This document shows, piece by piece, positions 23,786 to 32,680 of a stretch of DNA of 49,688 nt. Below the pieces are notes generated by a model that made no database searches, had not been told where the DNA came from, and was given only the letters and a program-made list of their open reading frames with translations. The DNA lies in the NCBI GenBank assembly GCA_001899855.1, contig MKWR01000030.1, positions 1-49,688 of the forward strand. Direction: 5' to 3'. The position numbers were made by a program, and so were the translations under genes. Each line of letters begins with the position of its first letter. Within the stretch, counting starts at the first letter, position 1. Source of the DNA: Lysobacterales bacterium 63-13 (GTDB lineage: Bacteria > Pseudomonadota > Gammaproteobacteria > Xanthomonadales > Rhodanobacteraceae).

Positions 23786-24781
23786 CTAACCCGGCAGGGC
23801 AACCGCGCGCAACAACACTTCAATCACGTCATCGGGACTGCGGCGTTCGGCTTCGGCGGCAAAGGAAAGCAGCAGGCGATGGCGCAGCACCGGCGAGGCC
23901 AGCGCCTTGATGTCCTCGCGGGTCACCGCCAGGCGACCGTGGATCAAGGCCCGCGCCTTGGCCGCCAGCACCAGTGATTGCCCCGCACGCGGACCGGCAC
24001 CCCAGCGCACCCATTCGCGCACTTCGGCAATCTCGCTGTGCTGCGGTCGCGAAGCACGCACCAGGCGCGTGATCCAGTCCATCAGGTCATCGCTGACGTG
24101 CACATCGCGCACGAGTTGCTGCAAGGCGATCACTTCCTCGCCATCCATGACTTCGCGGACCTTGCCCGCGGCGCGACCGGTGGTGCGCGCGATGATCGAT
24201 CGCTCCTCCGCCTCGCTTGGGTAATCGACGCGGACATGCAGGAGGAAGCGGTCAAGCTGGGCCTCGGGCAGCGGATAGGTGCCCGCCTGTTCGAGCGGAT
24301 TCTGCGTGGCGAGGACGAAGAACGGTTGCGGCAACGGATACGTCGTGCCGGCATAGCTGATGGTGTGTTCCTGCATCGCCTCGAGCAGGGCTGCCTGGGT
24401 TTTCGGCGGCGTGCGATTGAGCTCGTCGGCAAGCAGCAGGCTGGTGAAGACCGGGCCCTTCTGGAACTTGAAGACGCGCTTGCCGGTGCCGTGATCCTCC
24501 TCGAGGATTTCCGTGCCGAGGATGTCGCTGGGCATCAGATCCGGGGTGAACTGGATGCGCCGGAATTCAAGGTTCAGGGCCTCGCCAAGCGAGCGCACCA
24601 GCAGGGTCTTGCCAAGCCCCGGCACGCCTTCGAGCAGGCAATGGCCGCCCGCCAGCAGGCCGATCAGCAATTGCTCGACGACTTCGTCCTGGCCGACGAT
24701 CGCTTCGGCGATCGAGTCGCGCAATGCGGCCAGCTTGCCGATGCGCTGCTGCACGTTTTCTTCTGTAACCACGTCATTCAT
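23786..24781 (-). CDS. MoxR-family AAA+ ATPase
   Basis: A 331-residue AAA+ ATPase of the MoxR group, thought to act as a chaperone for protein or complex assembly. Walker A is GVPGLGKTLL (residues ~54-63), Walker B LLLADELNR (~117-125), a sensor-1-like ATQNPLEQAGTYPLPEAQLD, and the lid domain at the C-terminus includes LVRASRPQHSEIAEVREWV. It has no signal peptide and should be cytoplasmic. It heads the tightly packed genes DUF58, BatA-like, DUF4175-like and the final membrane protein; the DUF4159 gene lies 59 bases upstream on the same strand. Confidence 0.96.
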   Translation of the reverse strand: MNDVVTEENVQQRIGKLAALRDSIAEAIVGQDEVVEQLLIGLLAGGHCLLEGVPGLGKTLLVRSLGEALNLEFRRIQFTPDLMPSDILGTEILEEDHGTGKRVFKFQKGPVFTSLLLADELNRTPPKTQAALLEAMQEHTISYAGTTYPLPQPFFVLATQNPLEQAGTYPLPEAQLDRFLLHVRVDYPSEAEERSIIARTTGRAAGKVREVMDGEEVIALQQLVRDVHVSDDLMDWITRLVRASRPQHSEIAEVREWVRWGAGPRAGQSLVLAAKARALIHGRLAVTREDIKALASPVLRHRLLLSFAAEAERRSPDDVIEVLLRAVALPG

Positions 24782-24840
24782 TGCCGGATTTCCATCATTG
24801 GAACAAATGCCGGACCGATCCCGCAGCGATCATCCGGCGG

Positions 24841-25566
24841 CTAATTCGTCATCGCATAGACCACGACATTGACGGCGAACTTCGTGTTGTCTTCGGCGAG
24901 AAAGCGCTTGTTGCGCCAATCGTAGTCCCACTCGCAGCCATAATCCTTGTTGCTGTAGAGCACGCCGAGGCGGCCGTCGATGTCGATGCCCTTGAGGTAA
25001 TCATGGACGAGATCGTCGCCCCAGCCATTCAACTCGAAGCCGGTCGCCGGCGGCCCGTCGAAGTTGAAGAAACATGAATACAGCGGATGCGACTTGCTCA
25101 ATTTGCCCAGCGCATCGCCGCCGAAGATCTTCGCCATCTCGCCCTCGAAGGAGCGCGCGAACAAGCCGTCAATGTCGTGGTTGCAGTCATCGACGAAGAC
25201 GAAACCGCCGTTGCGCACGTACTTCTCGAAATTGCGCCGCTCGTCCGGGCTGAACTCCACCAGCTTGTGTCCCGCCAGGTAACAGAACGGCGCTTCGAGC
25301 ATGCGCGGATCGGCCAGTGGCAGGACATGCTCGTTCGGATCGACGCGCAGCGTCGTGTACTGGATCAAGGCATCGATCAGGTTCGACGGCATGCGCTGGT
25401 CGACATCCCAGTCACCCGACTCGTACATGAGCCGGGTGAAGCGAAAGTCATAAGAGCCGGGAATGGGGAATGGAGAATCGGGAATGGAGGACGCGCCGCG
25501 CGCCCGTGCGAGCGGCGCAAGTGCGACACTGGTAACCAGGAGACGAAGAAAGTCTGCGCGCGTCAT
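24841..25566 (-). CDS. Secreted DUF4159 protein
   Basis: A 241-residue protein with a Sec-type signal (MTRADFLRLLVTSVALAPLA). The rest matches DUF4159: YESGDWDVDQRMPSNLIDAL, FCYLAGHKLVEFSPDERRNF, YVRNGGFVFVDDCNHDIDGL, and a C-terminal LGVLYSNKDYGCEWDYDW. The fold is predicted to resemble a glutamine-amidotransferase/GATase-like Rossmann sheet, but catalytic residues are not evident. Just after the signal, residues 27-36 (SIPDSPFPIP) are encoded by an inserted heptamer array (25459-25486). The frame is open further upstream, but signal peptide and homology favour ATG 25566. Position suggests work with the MoxR operon. Confidence 0.85.
   Translation of the reverse strand: MTRADFLRLLVTSVALAPLARARGASSIPDSPFPIPGSYDFRFTRLMYESGDWDVDQRMPSNLIDALIQYTTLRVDPNEHVLPLADPRMLEAPFCYLAGHKLVEFSPDERRNFEKYVRNGGFVFVDDCNHDIDGLFARSFEGEMAKIFGGDALGKLSKSHPLYSCFFNFDGPPATGFELNGWGDDLVHDYLKGIDIDGRLGVLYSNKDYGCEWDYDWRNKRFLAEDNTKFAVNVVVYAMTN
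25459..25486 (+). repeat. GGGAATN heptamer array inside the DUF4159 gene
   Basis: Four consecutive 7-base units read GGGAATG, GGGAATG, GAGAATC, GGGAATG on the plus strand. The array lies within the coding sequence, directly after the signal peptide, and encodes a proline-rich spacer. A second array in opposite orientation lies at 25647-25674. Confidence 0.85.
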
Positions 25567-25646
25567 TGGACCATCACTTGCCAGTGCACGCTGAATGGCG
25601 GCCGGCCGGGACAGCGCACGATTGCCCGGCTTCGACCGCTCTTCAC

Positions 25647-25674
25647 CATTCCCTAATCCCAAATCCCGAATCCC
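25647..25674 (-). repeat. GGGATTN heptamer array between the TldE-like and DUF4159 genes
   Basis: Four 7-base units read CATTCCC, TAATCCC, AAATCCC, GAATCCC on the plus strand, i.e. GGGATTC, GGGATTT, GGGATTA, GGGAATG on the minus strand. The array begins two bases past the TldE-like stop codon and lies in inverted orientation to the array at 25459-25486, so the DUF4159 start region is framed by both. Confidence 0.85.
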
Positions 25675-25676
25675 GG

Positions 25677-27011
25677 CTACACAGCATCCGACAACGAGGT
25701 GAACGTGAAGTCGCGGATCTTCAGCGGCGGGATCATCATCACGAACGGGGATTCGTCGTCGCCGACGCGCACCGGCTTGCCGATCTCCTCGATGTTGTTG
25801 AGCATGATCACCGGCGATTCGTTGAAGCGGAAGTTCTTGATCGGATACTTGATCTCGCCGTTCTCGATGTAGAAGGTGCCATCGCGGGTCAGTCCGGTGA
25901 GCAGCACGGTCTGTGGATCAACCATGCGGATATACCAGGTGCGCGTGACGAGGATGCCCTTCTTGGTCGACTTGACCAGGTCCATGGTCGATTTGTCGCC
26001 GCCGACCATGATCAGGTTGCCGGGCTGGCCGACCGCCTTCTTCTCCTTGAGCTTGGCCCAGTAGCGCGAGTACTGCATGTACTCGACCTTGCCCTTGGTG
26101 ATGATCGGCGTGCGCTCGCGCGGCAGGCCTTCGTTGTCCCATGGCAATACGCCGGCCACCGGATCGGCGGGATCCGCATACAGGGTCACGCGTTCGTCGT
26201 AGAGCTTCTCGCCAACCTTGTTGCCGCCGCCTTTTTTCGACAGGAAGCTGCGGCCCTCATCGGCCTGGCGCGCATCGAAGCCGAACATCATGAAGGAGAT
26301 CAGGCCGGCGCTGGCAGCCGGCTCCATGATGACCGTGTACTTGCCCGGCTCGAGTGCCTTGGCATCCCTCGATGCGGTGGCTTTCTGCACCGCGACCTTG
26401 ATTTCATCGGCGGCGTTGAACTGCTCGACATCGGCAAGGTTGCGCGCCACCCAGCCCGAACCGGTGCCATCCTCGGTACGCACGGTGCAGGTGAAGTCGA
26501 GATTGGTGCTGGTCTGGTAGGCGAAATTGCCGTTGCTGTTGGCAATGGCCGAAAAACGCGCGCCATCGGAAAGGAATCCGGCGGCCACGCACTTGGCCTC
26601 CTTGCTCGGTCCAATCGAAGCCGCAGCCACACTGGCACGGAATTCCGGGGTGATTGCCGCGGTCTTCTCGAAGTACGTCTTGGTCTTGGCATACGCCTGC
26701 TTGCCGATGGCAGGCACGAATTCCGGGTTCTCCGGGGCCAGCCTGGCCAGTTCCTCGGCACGGCGCACGACTTTTTCCAGCGACGCGTCGTCGAACTCGT
26801 TGATCGTCGCGGTACCGACGCGCTTGCCGAAAGCCACCTGCACGCCAAGCTCGGCATCGCTGACGATGCCGCTGGTGGATACCGCGTTGAGCGCGTAGCG
26901 GATGTTGCCATCCACGGAACCGCCAAGGGTAGCCGTGCACTCGTCAGCCTTGGACAGCTTGATGACCTTGTCGAGGATCGCCTTGGCGTCCTGTTCGGAA
27001 TAGATACTCAT
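25677..27011 (-). CDS. TldE/PmbA-like subunit without export signal
   Basis: A 444-residue protein of the TldD/PmbA family. It lacks the HExxxH zinc motif of TldD and instead has VIMEPAASAGLISFMMFGFD at the equivalent place, as in TldE, the non-catalytic partner. Other family parts are DERVTLYADPADP, LPRERTPIITKGKVEYMQYS and a C-terminal MIPPLKIRDFTF. The N-terminus (MSIYSEQDAKAILDKVIKLS) has no signal. The ATG at 27011 is chosen over an upstream GTG. It follows two TldD genes, 17 bases after the second. E. coli TldD/TldE degrade unfolded peptides and mature microcin B17. Confidence 0.92.
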   Translation of the reverse strand: MSIYSEQDAKAILDKVIKLSKADECTATLGGSVDGNIRYALNAVSTSGIVSDAELGVQVAFGKRVGTATINEFDDASLEKVVRRAEELARLAPENPEFVPAIGKQAYAKTKTYFEKTAAITPEFRASVAAASIGPSKEAKCVAAGFLSDGARFSAIANSNGNFAYQTSTNLDFTCTVRTEDGTGSGWVARNLADVEQFNAADEIKVAVQKATASRDAKALEPGKYTVIMEPAASAGLISFMMFGFDARQADEGRSFLSKKGGGNKVGEKLYDERVTLYADPADPVAGVLPWDNEGLPRERTPIITKGKVEYMQYSRYWAKLKEKKAVGQPGNLIMVGGDKSTMDLVKSTKKGILVTRTWYIRMVDPQTVLLTGLTRDGTFYIENGEIKYPIKNFRFNESPVIMLNNIEEIGKPVRVGDDESPFVMMIPPLKIRDFTFTSLSDAV

Positions 27012-27028
27012 CGATAAGACTCCTGTTC

Positions 27029-28663
27029 TCAACCGAGGCTGCGTGCGGTGTTGATGACATTGATACCGTTGAATCGAGCCGTGCTCGAACCGTGCGATAC
27101 CGCGGATACCTGTCCCGGCTGGCCCTTGCCGTCGAAGAACGAGCCATTCAGGCGGTAATCACTCTGATCGCAGACGGCGACGCAGGCATTCCAGAACTCA
27201 GGCGTGCGCATCTGGTAGGCCACGTCCTCGATCATCTGCGTGATCTTGCCGTTCTTGATCTCGTAGAAGAGCTGGCCGCCGAATTGCGCGTTGTAGCGCT
27301 GCTGGTCGATCGAGAACGAGCCGTCGCCGACGATGTAGATGCCGTTCTCGACATCCTTGACCATGTCGGCAGGCGACAACTTCTGCTTGCCGGCTTCCAG
27401 CGAGACATTGGCCATGCGCTGGAACTGCACGCTCGACCAGGAATCGGCGTAGCAGCAGCCCTGAGAATGATCGAGGCCGAGGATGTGCGCCTGGTCGCGG
27501 ATCACCTGGTAGTTGACGAGGATGCCGTCCTTGATCAGGTCCCAGCGCTGCGTCTTGACGCCTTCGTCGTCGTAGCCGACCGCACCGAGCGAGTTCTTCT
27601 GCGTCTTGTCGGCAACAATCGTGACCTTGTCGCTGCCCCAGCGGTAGTCCTTGGATTTCCACTTGTCGAGGGTGGCGAAACTGGTGCCGGCGTAGTTGGC
27701 TTCGTAGCCAAGCACGCGATCGAGTTCGGTCGGATGGCCGACCGATTCATGGATGGTCAGCCACAGGTGGCTCGGATCGAGGACGAGATCGTACTTGCCC
27801 GGCTTGACCGAAGGTGCCTTGAGTTTCTCCTGCGCCTGCTTCGCCGCGGCAACGGCATCTTCCAGCATGTCGTAGGAATTGCCATAGCCGATCACGCCGC
27901 CGGGCAGCGCGAACTTGTCTTCCTTGCGCCCATCGAGGTACTCGAAACCCATGCCTGCCGGCATCGACAAGCCATCGCGGCTGCGGAACTTGCCGGTCGC
28001 CTTGTCGATCGCGGAAACCGTCATCGGTGCCCAGATGCGGTGGATGTCCTGATCGATGTAGGAACCATCGGTGGAGGCAAAATACTTCTGCTCGTTGACC
28101 TGGAACAGCATCGAATTGACGAAGTTCGCACCGGCCTTGATCGCCGCCGCATTCACGCCCAGCAGCAGCTCGACCTTGTCCTTGATCGGCACTTCCATTG
28201 AATTCTTGACGATCGGAGTGGCCCAGGAGACCTCGCCGACACCCTTGACCGGGGCGAGCTGCACCGGTTCGACGGTCAGCTTGGAGTTGGCCTTGGCGAT
28301 CTGCACGGCCTGGCGCGCGGCCTTGGCGACGGAGTCCGCACCGAGATCGCTGGTTGCGGCAAAGCCCCAGGTGCCATTGGCAATCACGCGGATGCCAATG
28401 CCGGTCGACTCGGTGTTGACGACGTTCTGCACCTTGTCCTCGCGGGTGATGACGAACTGGCGCAGGTAACGACCGATGCGCACATCGCAATACGTCGCGC
28501 CGTCGGCCTTGGCCGCCGTCATCGCGGTGTCGGCCAGGCGCTTCTTCAGCCCCGCATCCAGCTTGCCGACCAGCTCCTCGGCGGCAATGACCCGGCCATG
28601 GGCCGGAAGCAGCAGCACGCCGAGACCGATGCCGCTGGCCTTGATGAAATCACGTCTTTGCAT
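27029..28663 (-). CDS. TldD-like metalloprotease with Tat signal (copy 2)
   Basis: A 544-residue protein of the TldD family. The N-terminus MQRRDFIKASGIGLGVLLLP is a classic twin-arginine signal (RRDFIK), followed by AHGRVIAAEE, so the folded protein should be exported to the periplasm. The zinc motif HExxxH is intact: His305-Glu306-His310 in LTIHESVGHPTELD. It has the same length and zinc position as copy 1 (28819-30453), and the two are alike over nearly the whole length, pointing to a tandem duplication. Ordinary TldD is cytoplasmic and ~480 residues long. The TldE-like gene follows after 17 bases. Confidence 0.93.
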   Translation of the reverse strand: MQRRDFIKASGIGLGVLLLPAHGRVIAAEELVGKLDAGLKKRLADTAMTAAKADGATYCDVRIGRYLRQFVITREDKVQNVVNTESTGIGIRVIANGTWGFAATSDLGADSVAKAARQAVQIAKANSKLTVEPVQLAPVKGVGEVSWATPIVKNSMEVPIKDKVELLLGVNAAAIKAGANFVNSMLFQVNEQKYFASTDGSYIDQDIHRIWAPMTVSAIDKATGKFRSRDGLSMPAGMGFEYLDGRKEDKFALPGGVIGYGNSYDMLEDAVAAAKQAQEKLKAPSVKPGKYDLVLDPSHLWLTIHESVGHPTELDRVLGYEANYAGTSFATLDKWKSKDYRWGSDKVTIVADKTQKNSLGAVGYDDEGVKTQRWDLIKDGILVNYQVIRDQAHILGLDHSQGCCYADSWSSVQFQRMANVSLEAGKQKLSPADMVKDVENGIYIVGDGSFSIDQQRYNAQFGGQLFYEIKNGKITQMIEDVAYQMRTPEFWNACVAVCDQSDYRLNGSFFDGKGQPGQVSAVSHGSSTARFNGINVINTARSLG

Positions 28664-28818
28664 GGTGTCCTCCGCCTTGCAGTTGATTCGATGGATCGAT
28701 CCCGCTCGATCCGTTGTTGTCTCGCGAGGGATGCGTTCCCGCCGCAATGCGCTACCGATCGAGGATGGCGCTTGCCGGTTGTGCCGTCATGTGGCGAATG
28801 GCATGGTAGCGATCAGCA

Positions 28819-30453
28819 TCAGCCCAGGCTGCGCGCGGTGTTGATCACGTTGATGCCATCGAAACGCGCCGTGCTCGCTCCATGCGAAACCGCCGACACC
28901 TGCCCCGGCTGGCCCTTGCCGTCGAAGAAGGTGCCGCCAATCCGGTAATCGCGCTCGTCGCAGATCGCCGAACAGGCATTCCAGAACTCAGGCGTGCGCA
29001 TCTGGTAGGCGACATCCTCGATCATCTGCGTGATCTTGCCGTTCTTGATCTCGTAGAAGAGCTGGCCGCCGAATTGCGCGTTGTAGCGCTGCTGGTCGAT
29101 CGAATAGGAGCCGCGGCCGACGATGTAGATGCCGTTGTCGACACCCTTGACCATGTCGGCAGGCGACAGCTCCCGCGTGCCCGGCTGCAACGAGACATTG
29201 GCCATCCGCTGGAACTGCACGCTCGACCACGAATCGGCGTAGCAGCAGCCCTGCGAATGATCGAGGCCGAGGATGCGCGCCTGGTCGCGGATCACCTGGT
29301 AGTTGACGAGGATGCCGTCCTTGATCAGGTCCCAGCGTTGCGCCTTGACGCCTTCGTCGTCGTAGCCGACCGCGCCCAGGGAATGCTTCTGCGTGCGGTC
29401 GGCAACGATTGTCACCTTGTCGCTGGCGTAGCGGTAATCTTTCGATTTCCACTTGTCCAGGGTGGCGAAACTGGTGCCGGCGTAGTTGGCTTCATAACCG
29501 AGCACGCGATCGAGCTCGAGCGGATGGCCAACCGATTCGTGGATGGTCAACAGCAGGTGGCTCGGATCAAGCACGAGATCGTACTTGCCGGGCTTGACCG
29601 AGGGCGCCTTGAGTTTCTCCTGTGCCTGTTTCGCCGCGGCAACCGCGTCTTCCAGCATGTCGTAGGAATTGATGTAGCCGATGACGCCGCCCGGCAGCGC
29701 GAGCTTGTCCTCCTTGCGGCCATCGAGATATTCGTAGCCCATGCCCATCGGCGCGCCCATGCCTTCACGACGGCGGAACTTGCCCGTGCTCTTGTCGACC
29801 GCGCTGACCTGCAGCGGTGCCCAGATGCGGTGGATGTCCTGATCGATCCAGGAACCATCGGTGGAGGCGAAATATTTCTGCTCGTTGATCTGGAACAGGT
29901 TCGAGCTGACGAAGCTCGCGCCGGCCTTTATCGCCGCCGCATTGGCCTCGAGCAGGCGCTCGATCTTTTCCTTGATCGGCACTTCCATGGCATTGCGCAC
30001 GATCGGCGTCGCCCAGGACACCTCGCCGACGCCCTTCACCGGCGCCAGTTGCACGGGCTCGATGGTCAGTTTCGAATTGGCCTTGGCGATCTGCACGGCC
30101 TGGCGGGCGGCCCTGGCGACACCTTCGATGCTGAGATCGCTGGTCGCGGCAAACCCCCAGGTGCCGTTGGCAATGGCGCGGATGCCCACTCCGGTCGACT
30201 CGGTATTGACGACGTTTTCCACCTTGTCCTCGCGGGTCATCAGGAACTGGCGCAGGTAGCTGCCGATGCGCACATCGCAATAACTGGCGCCACCCTCCTT
30301 CGCCGCCGTCATGGCGGTATCCGCCAGACGCTTCTTCAGACCCGCATCAAGCCGCGTCAGCAGTTCCTCGGCGGCAATGGCACGCCCGCAAGCGGGAGCC
30401 AGCAAGACGCCGAGGCCAATGCCGGACATCTTCAGAAAATCGCGTCGTTCCAT
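28819..30453 (-). CDS. TldD-like metalloprotease with Tat signal (copy 1)
   Basis: A 544-residue TldD-family protein beginning MERRDFLKMSGIGLGVLLAP, a twin-arginine signal with RRDFLK; a Cys in the hydrophobic part (LLAPACGRAIAA) could alternatively act as a lipobox. The zinc motif is His305-Glu306-His310 (LTIHESVGHPLELD). It differs from copy 2 at scattered positions (for example RRREGMGAPMGMGYEYLDG against SRDGLSMPAGMGFEYLDG), so both appear to be under selection rather than one decaying. It is the first gene of a probable unit with copy 2 and the TldE-like gene. A 155-bp gap separates the two copies. Confidence 0.93.
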   Translation of the reverse strand: MERRDFLKMSGIGLGVLLAPACGRAIAAEELLTRLDAGLKKRLADTAMTAAKEGGASYCDVRIGSYLRQFLMTREDKVENVVNTESTGVGIRAIANGTWGFAATSDLSIEGVARAARQAVQIAKANSKLTIEPVQLAPVKGVGEVSWATPIVRNAMEVPIKEKIERLLEANAAAIKAGASFVSSNLFQINEQKYFASTDGSWIDQDIHRIWAPLQVSAVDKSTGKFRRREGMGAPMGMGYEYLDGRKEDKLALPGGVIGYINSYDMLEDAVAAAKQAQEKLKAPSVKPGKYDLVLDPSHLLLTIHESVGHPLELDRVLGYEANYAGTSFATLDKWKSKDYRYASDKVTIVADRTQKHSLGAVGYDDEGVKAQRWDLIKDGILVNYQVIRDQARILGLDHSQGCCYADSWSSVQFQRMANVSLQPGTRELSPADMVKGVDNGIYIVGRGSYSIDQQRYNAQFGGQLFYEIKNGKITQMIEDVAYQMRTPEFWNACSAICDERDYRIGGTFFDGKGQPGQVSAVSHGASTARFDGINVINTARSLG

Positions 30454-30658
30454 CGTGTTCTCCACATCGGGATGGGCAGCCAGCGCAACTTGCGAACACC
30501 AGGTGCCGCCTGCACGCAGCCGATCCTGACCCAATTGTCTGCCCGCGTCATGTGTGGATCGGCACGGTCGATCCGCGACGATCGGATGCTGGATGCAGGC
30601 TGTGCATGATGCCATCGCGTGAAGCGGGCGGCAGAGATCGAAGCGGGAATGCCCCGAC

Positions 30659-32221
30659 TCAGGAACTGCACGAAAGCATCGAGCAACCCGCGCGATTCCT
30701 CGCCCAATCGGGGCGACGCTGGGCGTAGCGCTCGTTGCCGGGTTGATCGTCATACGGGCGGCGCATGACCTCCAGCAAGGCGTGGATTTCCGATTCATCG
30801 CCATCGTTGGCCTTGTCGATGGCCTGCTGGGCCAGCCAGTTGCGCAGGACATAGCGGGGATTGGCGGCACGCATGCGCGTACGGCGTTGTTCCGCGGACT
30901 GCGCATCGTCTGCGAGCCGACGCCGATAGCGGGCCAGCCAGTCCTGCAATGCTGGTGTCGCCTGTTGCCGTTTCGTCTCGTCGTAGAACGCTGCGCTGAA
31001 GAAATACGGGACGAGATCGGCCGCGCTTGAATCGGACAGCGTGCGGAAGAAGATCGTCATGTCGATCTCGGCTGTCGCCATCAGCTCGTGCAGTCCCTGC
31101 ATCAGGGCCACATCGTCGTCGCGGCATTCCAGCAGGCCGAGCTTGGCGGCGATATTGGCGCGATCGGCTGCCAGGTACGCCTCCGCATGGCGTTGCAGGC
31201 CGGCCTGCAGCGGCTCGATGGAATCGAAGGCAGGGGCCAGCGCCTGCGCCAGGCAGGCCAGGTTCCAGTGCGCGACCTGTGGCTGCTGGCCGAAGCGGTA
31301 GCGTCGGTGCTGGCGATCCGTCGTGTTCGGCGTCCAGTCCGGATCGAAGTTGTCGATCCAGCCATATGGGCCGTAATCGATGGTCAAGCCGAGGATCGAC
31401 ATGTTGTCGGTATTCATCACGCCATGCACGAAACCGACCCGCATCCAGTGCGCGATCATCCTCGCCGTGCGCGCACAGATCTCGCCGAACCAGTCCGCGC
31501 GCAGGCTTTCGCCCTCGCCCCGCAACTCGGGGAAATCACGGCGGATGGTGAAATCGATCAACTGCCTGAGCAGGGCAGTCTCGCCGCGCGCCGCGGGCAG
31601 CTCGAAATTGCCGAAACGGATGAAGGATGGCGCGACCCGGCAGACAATGGCGCCTTTCTCCGCTGCCGGATGGCCGTCGTAAAACATGTCGCGAACGACA
31701 TCCTCGCCGGTCGCGATCAGGCTCAAGGCCCGTGTCGTCGGCACACCGAGATGGTGCATTGCTTCGCTGCAGAGGAATTCGCGGATCGAGGAGCGCAGCA
31801 CGGCGCGGCCATCGGCGCTGCGCGAATACGGCGTCGGCCCGGCACCCTTGAGCTGCAGTTCCCAACGCTGACCAGCCGCATTGATGACCTCCCCCAGGGA
31901 GATGGCGCGACCATCGCCCAACTGCCCCGCCCAGTGGCCAAACTGATGTCCACCGTAGTTGGCGGCAAACGGCTGCATGCCAGTCAGCAAGGCATTTCCG
32001 CCGAAAACATCGGCAAAGAGCTGCGATTTGACCTGATCTTCGTCAAAACCGAGGGTCTCCGCCATTTCAGCCGAGTGCGCGATCAGGCGTGGCGCACTGA
32101 CCGGCGTTGGCGAAACCGGCGAATGCAGGGCACCGCGAACCTCGCGCAGGCGCGGGCCGGTTTCCGCATCGGCGGGCAATTCGCGGACAAACGCGTTGTC
32201 GAAATGCAGTCGGGGGAGCAT
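30659..32221 (-). CDS. selO: SelO-type protein adenylyltransferase (YdiU)
   Basis: A 520-residue pseudokinase-fold enzyme that transfers AMP to Ser, Thr or Tyr of target proteins, linked to redox homeostasis. Typical motifs are [20 protein letters not shown] (residues ~89-108), [49 protein letters not shown] (active-site region, with the metal-binding Asn and Asp) and [10 protein letters not shown]. The C-terminus CSMLSCSS contains the conserved Cys pair. Length is normal. The start at 32221 overlaps no gene and lies 97 bases from the rpmJ -35 box, which points the other way. Confidence 0.96.
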   Translation of the reverse strand: MLPRLHFDNAFVRELPADAETGPRLREVRGALHSPVSPTPVSAPRLIAHSAEMAETLGFDEDQVKSQLFADVFGGNALLTGMQPFAANYGGHQFGHWAGQLGDGRAISLGEVINAAGQRWELQLKGAGPTPYSRSADGRAVLRSSIREFLCSEAMHHLGVPTTRALSLIATGEDVVRDMFYDGHPAAEKGAIVCRVAPSFIRFGNFELPAARGETALLRQLIDFTIRRDFPELRGEGESLRADWFGEICARTARMIAHWMRVGFVHGVMNTDNMSILGLTIDYGPYGWIDNFDPDWTPNTTDRQHRRYRFGQQPQVAHWNLACLAQALAPAFDSIEPLQAGLQRHAEAYLAADRANIAAKLGLLECRDDDVALMQGLHELMATAEIDMTIFFRTLSDSSAADLVPYFFSAAFYDETKRQQATPALQDWLARYRRRLADDAQSAEQRRTRMRAANPRYVLRNWLAQQAIDKANDGDESEIHALLEVMRRPYDDQPGNERYAQRRPDWARNRAGCSMLSCSS

Positions 32222-32317
32222 GTGGTTCCTGCACCAGGGAGATGGTCAACAGCCTGCTTCAACATCGGTGTCGCCTTGCGCCATGACAAGCCCCGGATGA
32301 GCCGGCCTGCCATGGCT

Positions 32318-32346
32318 TTGCAAGTTTTGCGGCTGGCCGATATACT
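32318..32346 (+). promoter_or_regulatory. Sigma-70-type promoter of rpmJ
   Basis: TTGCAA (32318-32323) and TATACT (32341-32346) are separated by exactly 17 bases. The -10 box lies 39 bases before the rpmJ start codon, giving a leader of about 32 bases. Confidence 0.75.
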
Positions 32347-32385
32347 TGCGCGCTTTGCTCAAGCCCGTTCGCCCCGAGGTTTCCA

Positions 32386-32511
32386 ATGAAAGTGCTTTCT
32401 TCGCTCAAGTCCGCCAAGGCCCGCCATCGCGATTGCAAGATCGTGCGTCGCCGCGGCAAGGTTTTCGTGATCTGCAAGAGCAATCCGCGTTTCAAGGCGC
32501 GCCAGCGCTAA
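32386..32511 (+). CDS. rpmJ: 50S ribosomal protein L36 (C-minus type)
   Basis: A 41-residue ribosomal protein starting [20 protein letters not shown] and ending in PRFKARQR. It matches the longer L36 form (YkgO-like) known from Xanthomonads. Of the four zinc ligands of ordinary L36 only two Cys remain (residues 17 and 30); the first Cys and the His are replaced, so the protein should not need zinc. It is monocistronic, with its own good promoter and terminator. Whether a second, zinc-binding rpmJ exists in the genome cannot be seen here. Confidence 0.95.
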   Translation: MKVLSSLKSAKARHRDCKIVRRRGKVFVICKSNPRFKARQR

Positions 32512-32535
32512 GCGCAACAGCGCAGATTGACGTTG

Positions 32536-32558
32536 AAAGGCCGCGCAAGCGGCCTTTT
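32536..32558 (+). terminator. Rho-independent terminator of rpmJ
   Basis: AAAGGCCGC (32536-32544) pairs with GCGGCCTTTT (32549-32558) around the loop GCAA, ending in a T run. It starts 25 bases after the rpmJ stop codon. Confidence 0.88.
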
Positions 32559-32680
32559 GCGTTTGCGGGTCTGCGACACCCCCACGGGATTTTTGTGCAG
32601 GACGGCATGGAACTCGTGCCACGCTTCTGTTAAAACTGCGCTTCGTTGGGGAACCATCATTCAAATCAGGAGGTTCGGCG

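Noticed and set aside
25566-25662. Upstream extension of the DUF4159 protein to 25662.
   Set aside because: It would run through the intergenic heptamer region and bury the signal peptide; the ATG at 25566 opens the signal directly.
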